Of a DNA stretch of 64,000 nt, positions 1-7,874 are shown piece after piece (positions within the stretch are counted from its first letter, which is position 1; the number at the start of each line of letters is the position of its first letter). A program made the translations under genes and the position numbers. Source of the DNA: Campylobacteraceae bacterium (GTDB taxonomy: Bacteria; Campylobacterota; Campylobacteria; Campylobacterales; Arcobacteraceae); contig JABXII010000014.1 in assembly GCA_013373175.1 (NCBI GenBank), positions 1-64,000 of the forward strand. Reading direction: 5' to 3'. Below the pieces are notes generated by a model. That model was not told where the DNA came from. It ran no database searches and saw only the letters and a list, made by a program, of their open reading frames with translations.

Positions 1-128
1 GGAAAATACTTCCCTATGATTTTTGCTTGCAGTTTTAAAGCATAGACCATTACGATCAAGAATAAGAATACTATCCCCATCCCTAAGACCATAAACTTTA
101 CTGCCTCCGCAATTAAGTTTGTTTCCAT
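1..128 (-). CDS. oadG: OadG family protein (sodium-pump decarboxylase gamma subunit), 5' part only
   Basis: Only the first 42 codons are in the window; the gene continues past position 1. The visible part is a short polar N-terminus followed by one strongly hydrophobic helix (about residues 13-31, rich in Val, Leu, Phe and Ile) and then a basic stretch. This is the layout of the small gamma subunit that anchors Na+-pumping oxaloacetate or related decarboxylases in the inner membrane. The ATG at 126-128 follows a strong GGGGAG ribosome site at the normal distance. The alpha and beta subunits are not visible. The family call rests on the N-terminus alone, so another single-span membrane protein is possible. 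Confidence 0.62.
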   Translation of the reverse strand, partial: METNLIAEAVKFMVLGMGIVFLFLIVMVYALKLQAKIIGKYF

Positions 129-448
129 ATTACTCCCCGTGGTTACCATCGTGTAATTAGTAACCTAATTCTATAGAAACTTTGCTTTAGTAAAATTTAT
201 TTTGTAGTTCATATTATTACAAATTTTGCAATTTGGATATATTATTAGTTTTTATAATATTTTTTTGCCAACAACTAATAATAAACTATCAATTTTAAGT
301 AAAATATTCATTACAGAGTTTGTTGCTTTAGTGATTTTTGCTGACATTTTTTAGTCCTTTTAATAAAAATATGTCAAATTTTATACTTTTTTTTCAAAAC
401 CCTTGAAAAATATTGCATTTTGTAATATAATTCTAAAAAGGAGTTAAT
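129..448. other. Divergent intergenic region between oadG and the S24 repressor gene
   Basis: This 320-base stretch holds no open reading frame I would call a gene. It is very AT-rich. It contains a perfect 6-bp inverted repeat (GGTTAC at 141-146, GTAACC at 160-165, 13-base spacer) just upstream of the oadG ribosome site, which could be an operator or a leader hairpin. It also holds a good sigma70-type promoter for the rightward gene at 403-431. I see no clear promoter for oadG beyond A/T-rich hexamers around 170-180. Confidence 0.6.
403..431 (+). promoter_or_regulatory. Sigma70-type promoter of the S24 repressor gene
   Basis: A TTGAAA hexamer (403-408) and a perfect TATAAT (426-431) are separated by 17 bases. 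The AAAAGGAG ribosome site (436-443) follows at once and the ATG is at 449, so the predicted transcript has a leader of only about ten bases. This is the best -35/-10 pair noticed in the window, where most promoters show only a -10 box, as is usual in this phylum. Confidence 0.65.
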
Positions 449-1105
449 ATGTTAGCTGTTCCAGAAATAATCGAAAAATTAAAAGATATTATAAGTAAAG
501 ATGGGAAATTAGGAAAGGTTTTTGATAAAGACGTTGCTGGCGCATTAGATTTGAGCCAAGTAAATTTTGCAACTATGAAAAATAGAGGGAAAATACCTTT
601 TTCAAATATTTTAGACTTTTGTGCAAGAAAAAAGATATCAATAAACTGGTTACTATACAATCAAAATCCAGGTTCATTAGTTGATTCAACAGATAAATAC
701 TGGATTAGGTATTATCCTGAAGTAAGAGTTAGTGCTGGTGGTGGAGCTTATGAAAATGATGATGAATATGAAAGTTTAGAAGTTCCTCCATATTTTATAA
801 ATATGTTAGGTGGTAAAGAAAACCTTAAAAACATTGAAGCTATTAATGTAATAGGGGATTCTATGGAACCAACTCTAAATAGCGACAACGTTATTTTTAT
901 AGATAAAACTAAAAAAGATGCTTCTAGAGATGGAATTTATGCATTTACTACAAATCATGGTTTATTTGTAAAAAGAATACAAAAAAGAGTAGATGGAAAA
1001 TTAGATGTAATATCTGATAATAGAGATTATCCTGTACAAGTTTTAGAAAATAGTGAACTAAATATTGTAGGAAAAGTTGTAAGTACTTTTGGTATGATTT
1101 ACTAA
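449..1105 (+). CDS. CI/LexA-like transcriptional regulator with S24 peptidase domain
   Basis: The protein has 218 residues. The N-terminal ~70 residues resemble the helix-turn-helix of phage CI-type repressors (Bac_CI_repr style). The C-terminal half is a LexA/CI S24 peptidase fold: a self-cleavage site Ala96-Gly97 in a glycine-rich loop, the catalytic Ser138 in GDSMEPT, and Lys175 as the general base. Such repressors bind operators as dimers and inactivate themselves when stimulated by RecA filaments. No phage genes lie nearby, so this is probably a stand-alone chromosomal regulator. Its targets are unknown; the divergent oadG promoter and its own promoter are the nearest candidates. The start has a strong AAAAGGAG site 5 bases upstream. 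Confidence 0.8.
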   Translation: MLAVPEIIEKLKDIISKDGKLGKVFDKDVAGALDLSQVNFATMKNRGKIPFSNILDFCARKKISINWLLYNQNPGSLVDSTDKYWIRYYPEVRVSAGGGAYENDDEYESLEVPPYFINMLGGKENLKNIEAINVIGDSMEPTLNSDNVIFIDKTKKDASRDGIYAFTTNHGLFVKRIQKRVDGKLDVISDNRDYPVQVLENSELNIVGKVVSTFGMIY

Positions 1106-1113
1106 AAGTACTT
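1081..1113. terminator. Bidirectional hairpin shared by two convergent genes
   Basis: Perfect 10-bp inverted repeat AAGTACTTTT (1081-1090) / AAAAGTACTT (1104-1113) with a 13-base loop. The stop codon of the rightward gene (1103-1105) is in the loop/stem junction and the stop of the leftward gene (1112-1114) overlaps the right arm. A/T runs within the arms give weak U-tracts in both directions. Confidence 0.5.
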
Positions 1114-2107
1114 ATATTAGTGTTGGTTCGTTATTTTCTTTAGATACTTGTTCATATAAAGTATCGTAGTTTAATCCAACAAAATAAGCTGCGTTAAAAG
1201 AGTTTTTCTTTAGAAAAGCTTTTATATTAGTTAAAGAAGTTAAATGAATATATTCAATATTTTCTGTATATGTCTCTTCTTCAAAAGTAAAGTATAAAAT
1301 TTTTGCATATTTATACTTATTTTTTAAATATTTAATCTCTTCTTCTACTAATTGTTTATTCTCTTGTGCTAATAAAAATTTATCTGTTCTTCCATAATCA
1401 GTATGGTTAATTAATTTATCAACGAAAATAGGTCTTAATTTATTAAATTTTTTTAATTTATTTAAATCAGCATCAAAACCTAAGAAACTATATACATCCA
1501 AAAACTCTTTTAGATATAAACTAGGTATTTTTATTTTAGAAAAGTACCTATCTTGGTAAGAAAAAGTAGTTTCAAAAATAGAGTGTTCTATTAAGTTTTT
1601 TATTTCATACTGTTTAGTATTAAAATCAAAATTAACAGGATAAATATTTTCAAGTGTTTTTTGGCAGGAAGAAATTATCGTATCATTATCTTCAATATCA
1701 TCTATAAATTTAAAGAATTTTGACAAATCTTTTGGAATAAGCTTTATTTGACTGTGTGTTGTAGGTTTTTTAAGGATTTCAAAAAGATCATAACTAACGC
1801 TATTACAATAAAAAGCTGTAAGTTTTTTATTTGAAAGTTGAAACCTTATAAGTTTTATAATAGCTTCATTTAAATTTCTAACTTTTATCCATGCAACTTC
1901 ATTATCAATTATTTCAGTATCTTCATCGACAATTAGAGCAAAAGCACCATTTTCTAGTGCTTCTTTTATTCCCTCTTTATTTTGAACAATAAAAAGGTCT
2001 CCTTCTTTTACTTTTCTTGCAGTTGTTTTAATTGAGTATATAAAAGAGATTGATGGTTGGTTTAATAACCTACCATCAATAATATCTAATAAAGATGTAA
2101 TTTGCAC
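1112..2107 (-). CDS. Mur-ligase-like protein of unknown function (degenerate)
   Basis: 331 residues, GTG start. The GTG shares one base with the metG stop (TAGTG), so the two genes are translationally linked. Residues about 20-90 resemble the N-terminal UDP-precursor-binding domain of MurE/MurF: a KEGDLF-type motif, GAFALIVDE, then a short V-x-N-x-x-E-A-I-x-x-L helix. The part that should hold the ATP-binding GT-GKT loop of Mur ligases does not: no P-loop is visible around residues 95-120. A late helix-strand segment (about 240-280) resembles the terminal Mur domain. It may be an inactive or repurposed relative. The assignment is an inference from weak similarity; a family-specific protein of unknown fold is the alternative. 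Confidence 0.45.
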   Translation of the reverse strand: MQITSLLDIIDGRLLNQPSISFIYSIKTTARKVKEGDLFIVQNKEGIKEALENGAFALIVDEDTEIIDNEVAWIKVRNLNEAIIKLIRFQLSNKKLTAFYCNSVSYDLFEILKKPTTHSQIKLIPKDLSKFFKFIDDIEDNDTIISSCQKTLENIYPVNFDFNTKQYEIKNLIEHSIFETTFSYQDRYFSKIKIPSLYLKEFLDVYSFLGFDADLNKLKKFNKLRPIFVDKLINHTDYGRTDKFLLAQENKQLVEEEIKYLKNKYKYAKILYFTFEEETYTENIEYIHLTSLTNIKAFLKKNSFNAAYFVGLNYDTLYEQVSKENNEPTLI

Positions 2108-4068
2108 TAGCTTATTTTTGTCCCATTATTTTTTGAAGTTTCTGGTCTAATTAAAGATAAACCATTTTCATCTTTTGCTGCTAAAAGCATTCCTTCACTT
2201 AGCATTCCCATTAATTTTGCAGGTTTTAAGTTTGCCACAACACAAGCTTGTGTACCAACTAAACTTTGGGCAGTATAGAACTCTTTAATTCCTGCAAGTA
2301 CTTGTCTAGGCTTTTCTTCACCTACATCAACTTGAAGTTTTAAAAGTTTTTTAGATTTTGGAACTTCTTCCGCTTCTATAATTGTGCCAATTTTTAAAGT
2401 TGTCTCAAAGAATTGGTCAATAGTAATTAAGTTATCTTCTTCAGATTCTTTCTTTTCTTCTTTTTTAGAAGTTTTTTTCTCTTCAACCTCAGTTTTAGAA
2501 ACTTCTGTAGGCTTTGCTTGCTCTAGTAAAATCTCTTCAATTCTTGGGAAAAGTTGTTCAACTTTTGTAATAGTCGTCTCACCAATTAACTCTTTATTTA
2601 CAATAAGCTTTTTATATGACTCATTATTAATCTCAAGTCCTAATGAAGTAGCAATCTTAGCAATCTTTTCTGGCATAACAGAATCTAAAAGTAGGGCAAC
2701 TTTAGCCATTATATTTGTAATTAATGCAACTAATGCCATTGCTTCTTCTGTTTTACCTTCTTTCATTTTAGTCCAAGGTTCATGGTCACCAATAGCTTTA
2801 TTTGCAATTGTTAATACTTTCCAAATATCTTCTAGGTATCTATTTATTTGCATATTAAATACATAGTTTTCTACATTATCTAAAATCTCTTGAACTTCAT
2901 TTAACTCTTTTTCATGATATTTTACAACATCTTTTGAATCAATTTTAAAGTCAAAATATTTTCCTGACATACCAGAAATTCTATTTAAAAGATTTCCTAA
3001 GTCATTTCCTAAGTCAGAGTTTATTCTATCCATTAAAGCTTTTTGTGAAAAATCACCATCTTGTCCAAATGGAACTTCTCTTAACATGAAATATCTAAAT
3101 GCATCTAAACCATAAGCATCTGCTACTTCTTTAGGGTTTACAACATTTCCTTTTGACTTAGACATTTTTTCACCATCTCTTGTCCACCAACCATGAGCTG
3201 CAATATGATCTGGTAATGGTAAATCTAAAGACATTAAAAATGCTGGCCAATAAACAGAGTGGAATCTTAATATATCTTTTCCTACTAAATGAACTTTAGC
3301 AGGCCAGAACTCCATATTTTCTTCATCTCCACCATAACCTAAAGCAGTAACATAGTTCATTAATGCATCTAACCAAACATACATTACATGCATTGGCTCA
3401 TTTAAAGATTCTGGAAGTTTTACTCCCCAATCAAAAGATGTTCTTGAAATAGAAAGGTCTTTTAGTCCACCTTTTACAAAGTTCATAATCTCATTTTTCT
3501 TTGCTCTTGGTAAAATACAATCTTCATTTTCTTCATACCACTTGATTAATCTATCTTCATATTTTGATAATCTGAAGAAATAACTCTCTTCTTTAACAAT
3601 ATTTGTTGGTTTTCCACAATCTGGACAGAATTGTTCATCTATAAGTTGTTTTTCTGTAAAGAAAGTCTCACATGACACACAATAAAAACCTTCATACTCA
3701 CCTTTATAAATATCACCTTTTTCATACATTGTTTCAAAAGCTTTTTGAACACCACGTTTATGTTCTTCATCAGTTGTACGGATAAATTTATCATAAGAGA
3801 TATCAAAATCATCCCAAAGTTTTCTAAACTTGCCAGATACTTCATCAGCATACTCTTTTGCAGTTTTGCCTCTTTGTTCTGCACTTTGAGCAATTTTTTG
3901 CCCATGCTCATCTGTTCCTGTTAAAAAATATGTGTTATATCCAGTTAGTCTTGAGTATCTTGCTAACATATCTGCAATAATTGTTGTATATGCATGACCG
4001 ATATGAGCTACATCATTTACATAATAAATAGGAGTTGTAATATAAACATTTTTACAAGAGTTTTCCAT
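2107..4068 (-). CDS. metG: Methionyl-tRNA synthetase
   Basis: 653 residues. It charges tRNA-Met with methionine using ATP in the cytoplasm. The class I signatures are intact: HIGH at residues 22-25 and KMSKS at 301-305. A zinc knuckle is formed by Cys130, Cys133, Cys148 and Cys151. The anticodon-binding helical domain follows, then a Lys/Glu-rich linker (about 515-545) and a C-terminal Trbp111-like tRNA-binding OB domain (about 550-653), the long form of the enzyme. The ATG has an AAGAAGG ribosome site 7 bases upstream. It leads the pair with the Mur-like gene; the 71-codon ORF lies just upstream on the same strand. Confidence 0.97.
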   Translation of the reverse strand: MENSCKNVYITTPIYYVNDVAHIGHAYTTIIADMLARYSRLTGYNTYFLTGTDEHGQKIAQSAEQRGKTAKEYADEVSGKFRKLWDDFDISYDKFIRTTDEEHKRGVQKAFETMYEKGDIYKGEYEGFYCVSCETFFTEKQLIDEQFCPDCGKPTNIVKEESYFFRLSKYEDRLIKWYEENEDCILPRAKKNEIMNFVKGGLKDLSISRTSFDWGVKLPESLNEPMHVMYVWLDALMNYVTALGYGGDEENMEFWPAKVHLVGKDILRFHSVYWPAFLMSLDLPLPDHIAAHGWWTRDGEKMSKSKGNVVNPKEVADAYGLDAFRYFMLREVPFGQDGDFSQKALMDRINSDLGNDLGNLLNRISGMSGKYFDFKIDSKDVVKYHEKELNEVQEILDNVENYVFNMQINRYLEDIWKVLTIANKAIGDHEPWTKMKEGKTEEAMALVALITNIMAKVALLLDSVMPEKIAKIATSLGLEINNESYKKLIVNKELIGETTITKVEQLFPRIEEILLEQAKPTEVSKTEVEEKKTSKKEEKKESEEDNLITIDQFFETTLKIGTIIEAEEVPKSKKLLKLQVDVGEEKPRQVLAGIKEFYTAQSLVGTQACVVANLKPAKLMGMLSEGMLLAAKDENGLSLIRPETSKNNGTKIS

Positions 4069-4086
4069 ATAAATACCTTCTTTTAA

Positions 4087-4302
4087 TTAAAATTCAAATC
4101 CACCGCCAGAGCCTTTATTCATTGACTCGTAAACAGCTACTACATATTTCTTTCTTAATTCACAATCAAAAAACTTTTCACAAAAGTTATTGTCAGGTTG
4201 ACATGATTGTTTATTGTGTAAAGACATTTGACAACTATTTAGTTCTGCCTTTACTTTTTCTAGATTCAGTTCCCACTGATCTTTTTGTTTATTTTCAGAC
4301 AT
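4087..4302 (-). CDS. Small cysteine-containing hypothetical protein
   Basis: 71 residues. It contains four cysteines (24, 34, 41 and 47) between a charged N-terminal helix and a glycine-rich C-terminus, with no signal peptide or membrane span. I do not recognise a named family. The ATG lies inside the end of fbp (8-base overlap, ATGTCTGA), so it is probably translated by coupling after fbp and before metG. The same position between fbp and metG is, as I recall, also occupied by a short gene in Campylobacter, which supports a real conserved gene. The cysteines might bind zinc, but this is only a guess. Confidence 0.65.
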   Translation of the reverse strand: MSENKQKDQWELNLEKVKAELNSCQMSLHNKQSCQPDNNFCEKFFDCELRKKYVVAVYESMNKGSGGGFEF

Positions 4303-5140
4303 GATCTTTATAAACTTCTAATACTCTATTAATCTCATCATTAGATCCAAAGAAACAAGGGCTTGTATCATGAATATGAGTTGTAGATATCTCTAAAACT
4401 CTATTTTTACCATCAACAGCTCTTCCTCCTGCAAACTCATAAGCTAAGGCAAAAGGGAAAACTTCAAATAGTTGTCTTAATTTACCCTTTGGTCTATCTA
4501 TTGTTCCTGGATATGAAAACAGTCCACCACCTTTTAATAGGATTTGATGTAAATCTGGAACCATACCACCTGAATATCTTAAATAATAACCAGCATCATA
4601 CATACTATGTACTAGCTCTTTATGGTGAGTTGGCCAACACATTTGAGTGGAACCAGTTGCAGTTAATTTACCTTTTTGTTCTAATTTAATATCTTTTATA
4701 TAATTAAATTCACCATCAAAAAGTCTATATAATTTTACACAATTTTCGTATGCAACAACCATTTCTACTCTTGGTCCAAATACAACATAAACTGAAGCTA
4801 CAATATTATCTCCAGTAAAATCATTTTTATAAATTCCATAAATAGAACCAACAGATAAATTTACATCAACTAATGAAGACCCATCTAAAGGGTCATAAGC
4901 GATTAAATACTCTCCATTTTCATTTAAATTGACAATATTTTCTTGTTCTTCACTAACAATTGATTTAATTGAAGGAATAGTAGCAAAAACCTTTTCAATG
5001 ATTACATCACTAGCAATATCAAGTTTTAATTGAGTATCACCTGTAGAGTTTTCATTTTCACTTTTTGCAGTATCACCTAACTCTATAACTTCTTGTATTT
5101 GTTTACTAGCTTCTTTTATTGCTTCAAATATTTCTTGCAT
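4295..5140 (-). CDS. fbp: Class I fructose-1,6-bisphosphatase
   Basis: 281 residues. It hydrolyses fructose 1,6-bisphosphate to fructose 6-phosphate, the committed step of gluconeogenesis, fitting a group that does not grow on sugars. The metal/phosphate signature DPLDGSS is at residues 83-89, with the acidic pair of VSEEQE (Glu64-Glu65) ahead of it as expected for the inositol-phosphatase superfamily. It is shorter than the ~330-residue enterobacterial form, which is common in this phylum. The start overlaps the mobB stop by one base (TAATG) and the 3' end overlaps the next small gene by 8 bases, so mobB-fbp-ORF form one operon. Confidence 0.93.
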   Translation of the reverse strand: MQEIFEAIKEASKQIQEVIELGDTAKSENENSTGDTQLKLDIASDVIIEKVFATIPSIKSIVSEEQENIVNLNENGEYLIAYDPLDGSSLVDVNLSVGSIYGIYKNDFTGDNIVASVYVVFGPRVEMVVAYENCVKLYRLFDGEFNYIKDIKLEQKGKLTATGSTQMCWPTHHKELVHSMYDAGYYLRYSGGMVPDLHQILLKGGGLFSYPGTIDRPKGKLRQLFEVFPFALAYEFAGGRAVDGKNRVLEISTTHIHDTSPCFFGSNDEINRVLEVYKDHV

Positions 5141-5643
5141 TAAACTCTCTTTGCATTGTTTTCAATCCAGTTGATTATCTCTTCTGGATTATTTAAGTCT
5201 AGTTTATCTAAGTTAGAAGGAATTTCATTTTTATCAATAGTTTCATCAAAAGCAATTGAGTTACTATATTTAAAATAAGATTCATCTACTTCATCCCTAA
5301 AGATTGTAATTCTTGGTAGAGGAAGAGTTTTTAATCCTTCAACTAGTAAATAATCAAAATCTTTAAAAGTTTCAATAATTTCATCAATTGTTGAAGTTTC
5401 ATTTTTAAAATATGTAGTTCTTTTAGGACTTACTACAGCAACATTAGCTCCTGTTTCAAAGAATCTAAAACTATCTTTTCTTGGAACATCAAAAGTTGCC
5501 TTATCTGATGGGTCATGCTTTACTATGCAAACCTTATATCCTTTCTCTTGTAAAAGAGTTGAAACCTTAATAACTAGGGTAGTTTTTCCACTATTTGACG
5601 GGCCACTAAAAGCCACTGCAAGTTTTTTATATTGATTATTCAT
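5140..5643 (-). CDS. mobB: Molybdopterin-guanine dinucleotide biosynthesis adaptor protein MobB
   Basis: 167 residues. P-loop GTP-binding protein that assists MobA in attaching GMP to molybdopterin for molybdoenzymes. A Walker A motif GPSNSGKTT lies at residues 14-22, followed by the typical VCIVKHDP segment and a conserved DYLLVEGLK motif near residue 100. Length is normal for MobB. It opens the operon mobB-fbp-ORF71. No ribosome site precedes the ATG; a -10-like TAAAAT sits seven bases upstream, so the message may be leaderless. Confidence 0.9.
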   Translation of the reverse strand: MNNQYKKLAVAFSGPSNSGKTTLVIKVSTLLQEKGYKVCIVKHDPSDKATFDVPRKDSFRFFETGANVAVVSPKRTTYFKNETSTIDEIIETFKDFDYLLVEGLKTLPLPRITIFRDEVDESYFKYSNSIAFDETIDKNEIPSNLDKLDLNNPEEIINWIENNAKRV

Positions 5644-5650
5644 AAGGCAG

Positions 5651-5656
5651 ATTTTA
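5651..5656 (-). promoter_or_regulatory. -10 box of mobB, predicted leaderless transcript
   Basis: On the minus strand TAAAAT is followed by exactly seven bases and then the mobB ATG. A TTTACT-like hexamer lies about 16 bases further upstream. Transcription would start at or next to the first base of the start codon, which matches the missing Shine-Dalgarno sequence. Confidence 0.45.
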
Positions 5657-5698
5657 TCTAAATATATGTTAAAGTAAAATTAGGATAAAATACCATCT

Positions 5699-5704
5699 TA
5701 TAAT
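5699..5704 (+). promoter_or_regulatory. -10 box upstream of lipoprotein gene
   Basis: TATAAT at 5699-5704 sits just before the AGGA ribosome site (5710-5713) of the rightward lipoprotein gene. A second -10-like TAAAAT lies about 15 bases earlier and would give a longer leader. The 78-base gap to mobB must hold both divergent promoters. Confidence 0.4.
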
Positions 5705-5721
5705 AATTTAGGATGTTTTTT

Positions 5722-6210
5722 ATGAAGATAATCAGTAGTGTTTTTATACTATTTTTAACTCTATTTTTTTCAGGTTGTGCAGATAAAACCAGTGCATTAA
5801 ATCATTTTGAGAAAGATAAGTTAAGTGCAAAGGCAATTCAATATACAAAAAAACGTGATTTGATAAGCAATAACGAAATTGAGGCTTTAATTTTTGTTAC
5901 ATATTTAAATAATGTAGATGAAAAATATAAGAGTGATACTATTGAAACTTTTATTCTTGGGGTGCAAATTGCAAATAAAGATAAAGAGAACTTCTTTAAA
6001 GATTCATATAAACTTTTATTAAATGAAAAAGAATCAGTAAGTTTAAAAGGTTTAGATGCAGATTCTAAATTAGTGAATTCTATTCCATTAAAAAACCCAT
6101 GGGCTAGATATTATTTAGTAAAATTTAATAACAAAGAAGAGTTAAGAGAACTAAATTTAGAATTTATCCATAGTAAATATGGAACTACTACTTTAAGTTT
6201 TCAAAAATAG
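5722..6210 (+). CDS. Predicted lipoprotein of unknown function
   Basis: 162 residues from the ATG at 5722. An ATG at 5713 is in frame but sits on the ribosome site itself (AGGATG), while 5722 is 8 bases after AGGA, so 5722 is preferred. The N-terminus is a lipoprotein signal: Lys, a hydrophobic core, then a lipobox ending FFSGC with the acylated Cys at about residue 19. The mature part is soluble and lysine-rich with no domain I recognise. It is encoded opposite to its neighbours, and a lipoprotein gene occupies the same place between mobB and slt in Campylobacter as I remember it. It is probably an envelope protein; the function is unknown. Confidence 0.8.
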   Translation: MKIISSVFILFLTLFFSGCADKTSALNHFEKDKLSAKAIQYTKKRDLISNNEIEALIFVTYLNNVDEKYKSDTIETFILGVQIANKDKENFFKDSYKLLLNEKESVSLKGLDADSKLVNSIPLKNPWARYYLVKFNNKEELRELNLEFIHSKYGTTTLSFQK

Positions 6211-7594
6211 AAGATAAGCTTATCTTCTTTTTTCCTTTTTTTGTATTGTTGTTTATATAAAAATAGTAATTTAAAATAAATTCTTCCAGCTTTTTATCAG
6301 AGATAAATTCAAAAGCAAGGTTTTTATCTATATTATCATTTACTTTAAAACTCTTTCTTAATAACTCTAAATCATCATTTTTATTTTTTAAAGTCAAATA
6401 CTTTACAATAGGGTTTATACTTTTATCTTCTAAAAGTTCTTTATTTAGTAAAGAAATACTTTTTTCTAAAGCTAAACCACTTTTATAGAAGTTTTCTACA
6501 TCTTTAAGTTCATAGTTTTGATTTAACAGCCCTATATTAAACTCTTTTGAAATATGTTTATTATTAAAGTCTGAACTTACTTTAATCAATGAGTAAAGAA
6601 AAGCTTGAGTTTGTAATGATAATTTTTTTGTTTTTCTTATAAACTCTTTATTTTTTATTTGTGTAAATTTAAATGTTTTTTTATCTTCTAAAAGTTCACT
6701 TGCAAGAATTGTATATAAGTTTACTCTTTCATTGAAAATAATATCTTTTAAATAAGCTTCATTTTTTGTAGTTTTATATAACCAAAAAAGAATTTTATTT
6801 ATATTTTCATCATCTGCTTTATTTAAAGCATTTTGTAAATATGCAATTGTTTTATTTGAGTTATTAAGACTAAAGGCATTTAATCCCAATAAGAATGATG
6901 AGTTAGCATTTAACTGTGTATCATCAATAGATAAAAGAGAATCATTTACAATATCAAAGTTTCTATTAGTAATATTTTGTTTTAAATACTTTTCAAAGTT
7001 TATTTTGTCTTCATAAATTCTAAAAAATGTTTTTCTAGGTAGTTTATAGTTTAAATAGTTCTCTTTAAACTCAACTGGTAAATTAAAATATAACTCATAA
7101 AAAGAAGTACTATCTAAAGTAATAATTTTTGTAAAAGGTATAGCTGAAGATAAAACTTTTAGTTTTTTTGCAAAAAGAGGGTATTTATCTGCTGTTCTAT
7201 TTATCAATTGATTTAACTCTAAAGAGTTTAATTTTGAAGCTTCATTATAATCTAATCCCACCTTAATACAGTCATCATAAGAGTTAATTAACTGTTTTGT
7301 AGGCATATTCATACATTGAACTACTGCTAAAGTTTCATCATGTTTGTATTTTATTGCAAAGTTTGTAAATAGTTTAGTATTCATTGCATCAATATATTCA
7401 AGTGATTCATAAGCTTGTTTTTGGGTAGTTGAATCTTGCTTTAAAAGTTCATTTATAAAAAAATCTCTTCTAAGTCCTTTTTCTTCTTTTTTAATTATAT
7501 CAAGTGATAAAAACTCTTTTTTTTCTTCAATTTTTTCATTTGAAAAACCTAAAGTTGAAAATAAAGCTAAAAAAAGAAGAGAATAGGGCTTCAT
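6188..7594 (-). CDS. Slt-like periplasmic protein lacking the lytic transglycosylase catalytic domain
   Basis: 468 residues with an N-terminal signal peptide (about 1-18, ending FS-N). The N-terminal two thirds match the alpha-superhelical domain of Campylobacterota soluble lytic transglycosylases: a G-L-x-R-D-F segment near residue 40, a CIKVGL motif, and a SFLLGLNAF...LFWLYKTT...AYL...YTILASEL stretch (about 235-310). Gene order (lipoprotein, this gene, yggT, gltX) also fits slt. The catalytic domain that should follow, with its glutamate in an E-S-F type motif and the later G-x-M-Q motif, is absent. The last ~18 residues (Lys-rich KKGKKK, then SLSSIFENLK) are encoded by the opposite strand of the convergent gene's terminator and 3' end. 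It is likely non-catalytic. Confidence 0.6.
   Translation of the reverse strand: MKPYSLLFLALFSTLGFSNEKIEEKKEFLSLDIIKKEEKGLRRDFFINELLKQDSTTQKQAYESLEYIDAMNTKLFTNFAIKYKHDETLAVVQCMNMPTKQLINSYDDCIKVGLDYNEASKLNSLELNQLINRTADKYPLFAKKLKVLSSAIPFTKIITLDSTSFYELYFNLPVEFKENYLNYKLPRKTFFRIYEDKINFEKYLKQNITNRNFDIVNDSLLSIDDTQLNANSSFLLGLNAFSLNNSNKTIAYLQNALNKADDENINKILFWLYKTTKNEAYLKDIIFNERVNLYTILASELLEDKKTFKFTQIKNKEFIRKTKKLSLQTQAFLYSLIKVSSDFNNKHISKEFNIGLLNQNYELKDVENFYKSGLALEKSISLLNKELLEDKSINPIVKYLTLKNKNDDLELLRKSFKVNDNIDKNLAFEFISDKKLEEFILNYYFYINNNTKKGKKKISLSSIFENLK
6209..6236 (+). terminator. Rho-independent terminator of the lipoprotein gene
   Basis: Perfect 20-base palindrome AGAAGATAAG/CTTATCTTCT (6209-6228) followed by a run of T broken only by CC. 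It begins at the stop codon of the rightward lipoprotein gene. It lies wholly inside the coding sequence of the leftward Slt-like gene. Confidence 0.8.
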
Positions 7595-7595
7595 G

Positions 7596-7874
7596 TTACA
7601 TACTCATAAAAAGTCTACCCAAGAATGTTTCTAGGAAGATTAATGCAAAAATTAAAATAATTGGTGCAAAATCCATTCCCCCAAAAACTGTAGGAATAAA
7701 TCTTCTTACAAGATTATAAGCAGGTTCAGTTAATCTATATAACATTTGCACAATAGGATTATATGGATCAGGTCTTACCCATGAAAGTATTGCTGAAATA
7801 ATGATAACCCATTTATATAAAAAAATTATACTTAATATAACTGTAAAAAATGAGCTTAATAAGGCATCTGTCAT
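7596..7874 (-). CDS. YggT family membrane protein
   Basis: 92 residues with two hydrophobic segments (about 5-30 and 65-90) separated by the family hallmark: [13 protein letters not shown] followed by [14 protein letters not shown]. YggT proteins are small inner-membrane proteins linked in other bacteria to cell-division-site or osmotic functions; the biochemical role is not settled. The ATG overlaps the gltX stop (AATGA), and the Slt-like gene starts one base after its own stop, so the three genes form a tight operon. Confidence 0.88.
   Translation of the reverse strand: MTDALLSSFFTVILSIIFLYKWVIIISAILSWVRPDPYNPIVQMLYRLTEPAYNLVRRFIPTVFGGMDFAPIILIFALIFLETFLGRLFMSM

Noticed and set aside
449-1105. 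CI-like repressor taken as the edge of a prophage
   Set aside because: No integrase, capsid, lysis or attachment-site features follow; the neighbours are core genes.
3639-3911. 90-codon minus-strand ORF inside metG
   Set aside because: It is a shadow in another frame of metG; low-complexity Lys/Leu/Met composition and no ribosome site.
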